Source: an uncultured Alphaproteobacteria bacterium
Lineage (GTDB): Bacteria > Pseudomonadota > Alphaproteobacteria > GCA-2731375
Direction: 5' to 3'
Assembly (NCBI GenBank): GCA_951812805.1
Contig: CATOSZ010000003.1
Span: forward strand, 1,070,557-1,134,556
DNA: 64,000 nt
The notes below the pieces were generated by a model. That model did not search any database. It saw nothing but the letters and a program-made list of their open reading frames with translations, and was not told the origin of the DNA. Positions within the stretch are counted from its first letter, which is position 1; every line of letters begins with the position of its first letter. The position numbers were made by a program, and so were the translations under genes. Below, piece by piece: positions 63,014 through 64,000 of this stretch.

Positions 63014-63832
63014 TCAGTCCCCGAAGTCGAGCGTGTCGAGGCCGTAGAAGGCCAACACCTGGTCGACCCGCGCGGCGCTCGGGACCGAGTTATGAAAGCC
63101 GTGCCGGCTGGCGCTCAACCCGGTGGCACGCCGTAACTCGACCATCGTCTCGGCCATCTTCAACGTGACGGCGAAAGTGTCGATCAGCGGCACGTCGTCG
63201 ATCCGCGCGATCCCATTGCGCGCCAGCAGCAGGCTGATCGGCACCTCGCCCGCGATCAGCACGTCGCAGCCGGTCTCCGCGATCATCGCCCGCGCGGCGG
63301 CGGTGAACTGTTCGATCACCGGCCCTGGATCCGTATAGCCGGCGAGGACCTGGGCGAAAGAAATACCGTTGGCGCGCACGCCGGCGGAACGTTCCGCCAG
63401 GCCATAGGCGCGGATCTGTTCCTCATAGTGCGGGATCATGCGGTCGATGAAGATCATCACGCCGAAACGCTGGCCGAGCATGGTGGCGAGATGCAGGCTC
63501 GCCTCGCCCAGGCCGATCACCGGAATGTCGACCAGGCTGCGCGCCTCGCGCAGCATCGGGTTCGGCAGGGTGCACATGGCGTAAGCGTCGTAGCCCTGCC
63601 GCTCCGCCGCCCGCGCGGCGGCGAGCCACTGGTGGCCGTGCATCATGTAGGTGAAGCCATAACCGATGTCGTCGCCTGGATAGTCGGAAGGGTAGGTCCC
63701 GGGAAGCTGGCCGTGGAACATGATTTCGCTGTCGGGGCGCAGCACCTCGGCGGCGCGTTCCGCCAACGCCTCGCCATAGGCCGGCAGGTCCTCCAACACG
63801 GTAAAGCTCTGATGCCAGATCCGCATACCCAT
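63014..63832 (-). CDS. Asp/Glu/hydantoin racemase-fold protein
   Basis: GGGAGA lies upstream of the ATG at 63832, and a second ATG follows two codons later. The 272 residues fit the hydantoin racemase group: IWHQSFTVLEDLPAYG and YDAYAMCTLPNPML hold Cys87 near the canonical site. The second catalytic Cys (GCAGM in relatives) is replaced in CDVLIAGEVPIS, where the nearest Cys is Cys189. One cysteine alone could not do two-base racemisation. It is the first gene of a two-gene operon with the RutA-like protein. Confidence 0.77.
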   Translation of the reverse strand: MGMRIWHQSFTVLEDLPAYGEALAERAAEVLRPDSEIMFHGQLPGTYPSDYPGDDIGYGFTYMMHGHQWLAAARAAERQGYDAYAMCTLPNPMLREARSLVDIPVIGLGEASLHLATMLGQRFGVMIFIDRMIPHYEEQIRAYGLAERSAGVRANGISFAQVLAGYTDPGPVIEQFTAAARAMIAETGCDVLIAGEVPISLLLARNGIARIDDVPLIDTFAVTLKMAETMVELRRATGLSASRHGFHNSVPSAARVDQVLAFYGLDTLDFGD

Positions 63833-63923
63833 CGCCGCATTCTCCCTTTCGCCAAGACGGGGCCGATCTTGGCCGAGGCCTCACATCGAGACAACAGAGG
63901 GGATGGAGATCGCGTTGGTCGCC

Positions 63924-64000
63924 TCAAGTGCGCGGATCTTCCTTTGCTTCGTCGAAGATCCTTTTGGCGATCAAATAGACCCAGCGAAGCAAGGGAACGG
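63924..64000 (-). CDS. C-terminal end of a partial gene
   Basis: A minus-strand frame from the window edge ends VYLIAKRIFDEAKEDPRT before a TGA at 63924-63926. The composition is protein-like, but only 24 codons are visible and GC at third positions is moderate. It may be the end of a gene on the next window. Confidence 0.3.
   Translation of the reverse strand, partial: VPLLRWVYLIAKRIFDEAKEDPRT

Overview
The window is GC-rich, densely coded bacterial DNA, most likely from an alphaproteobacterium of the Rhodospirillales type. This rests on the divergent tsaD/hemC pair, a heme cluster carrying a mitofilin (Mic60)-type protein and HemY, a short ClpS and many small catabolic genes; no rRNA marker is present. 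I see no tRNA, rRNA or CRISPR array. Most genes form short operons with 1-4 base start/stop overlaps, and GTG and TTG starts are common.

Layout: (1) 1-3172 is the broken end of a Mu-like prophage (terminase, portal, small protein, shortened head protein), followed by a non-coding junction up to about 3450 that abuts an amidohydrolase lacking its N-terminus. (2) 3476-16374 carries catabolic and housekeeping enzymes: a beta-hydroxyacid dehydrogenase, FAD oxidoreductase, aminotransferase, orphan TAXI binding protein, PepN, D-2-hydroxyacid dehydrogenase, phytanoyl-CoA dioxygenase-like protein, DUF2848 protein, S9 peptidase and a small secreted protein. (3) 16442-23174 holds an SDR-fold protein without its catalytic residues, Rho with a long leader, a class IV aminotransferase, a metal-ligand-less M24 protein, a cNMP-binding/FHA-like protein and a family III CoA transferase. 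(4) 23404-26901 is a phosphonate-type ABC importer, phnDCEE, without C-P lyase genes nearby.

(5) 26973-32019 is the most unusual block. A DPM-like GT2 glycosyltransferase, a GDPD-like protein, a polytopic GT-C-like membrane protein fused to a uridine-kinase-type P-loop kinase, a HAD phosphatase and UppP lie head to tail with tight junctions. I read this as a possible lipid-carrier-dependent envelope glycan or phosphoglycan module whose product is unknown. (6) 32040-35203 shows an IS1182-type element inserted exactly at the tsaD stop codon, separating tsaD from a small secreted protein. (7) 35284-40417 is hemC, a hemD-mic60 fusion, hemY with a LapB-like zinc ribbon, and a histidine phosphatase.

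(8) 40502-50112 holds small secreted proteins, an alpha/beta hydrolase, a DUF1185 protein, a HAD dehalogenase, two SDR/epimerase proteins, DUF2269, otnK-otnC, a GNAT, clpS and a small unknown gene ending in a strong hairpin. (9) 50483-63832 holds a flavoprotein monooxygenase and esterase pair, two racemase-type proteins, two LLM flavoproteins, a PEP-mutase-family lyase, accA, a thiolase-like/DUF35 pair, a PPOX-fold protein and a DUF2157/GDYXXLXY membrane pair. Several enzyme-fold proteins here lack canonical catalytic residues, which can be read directly from the sequence.
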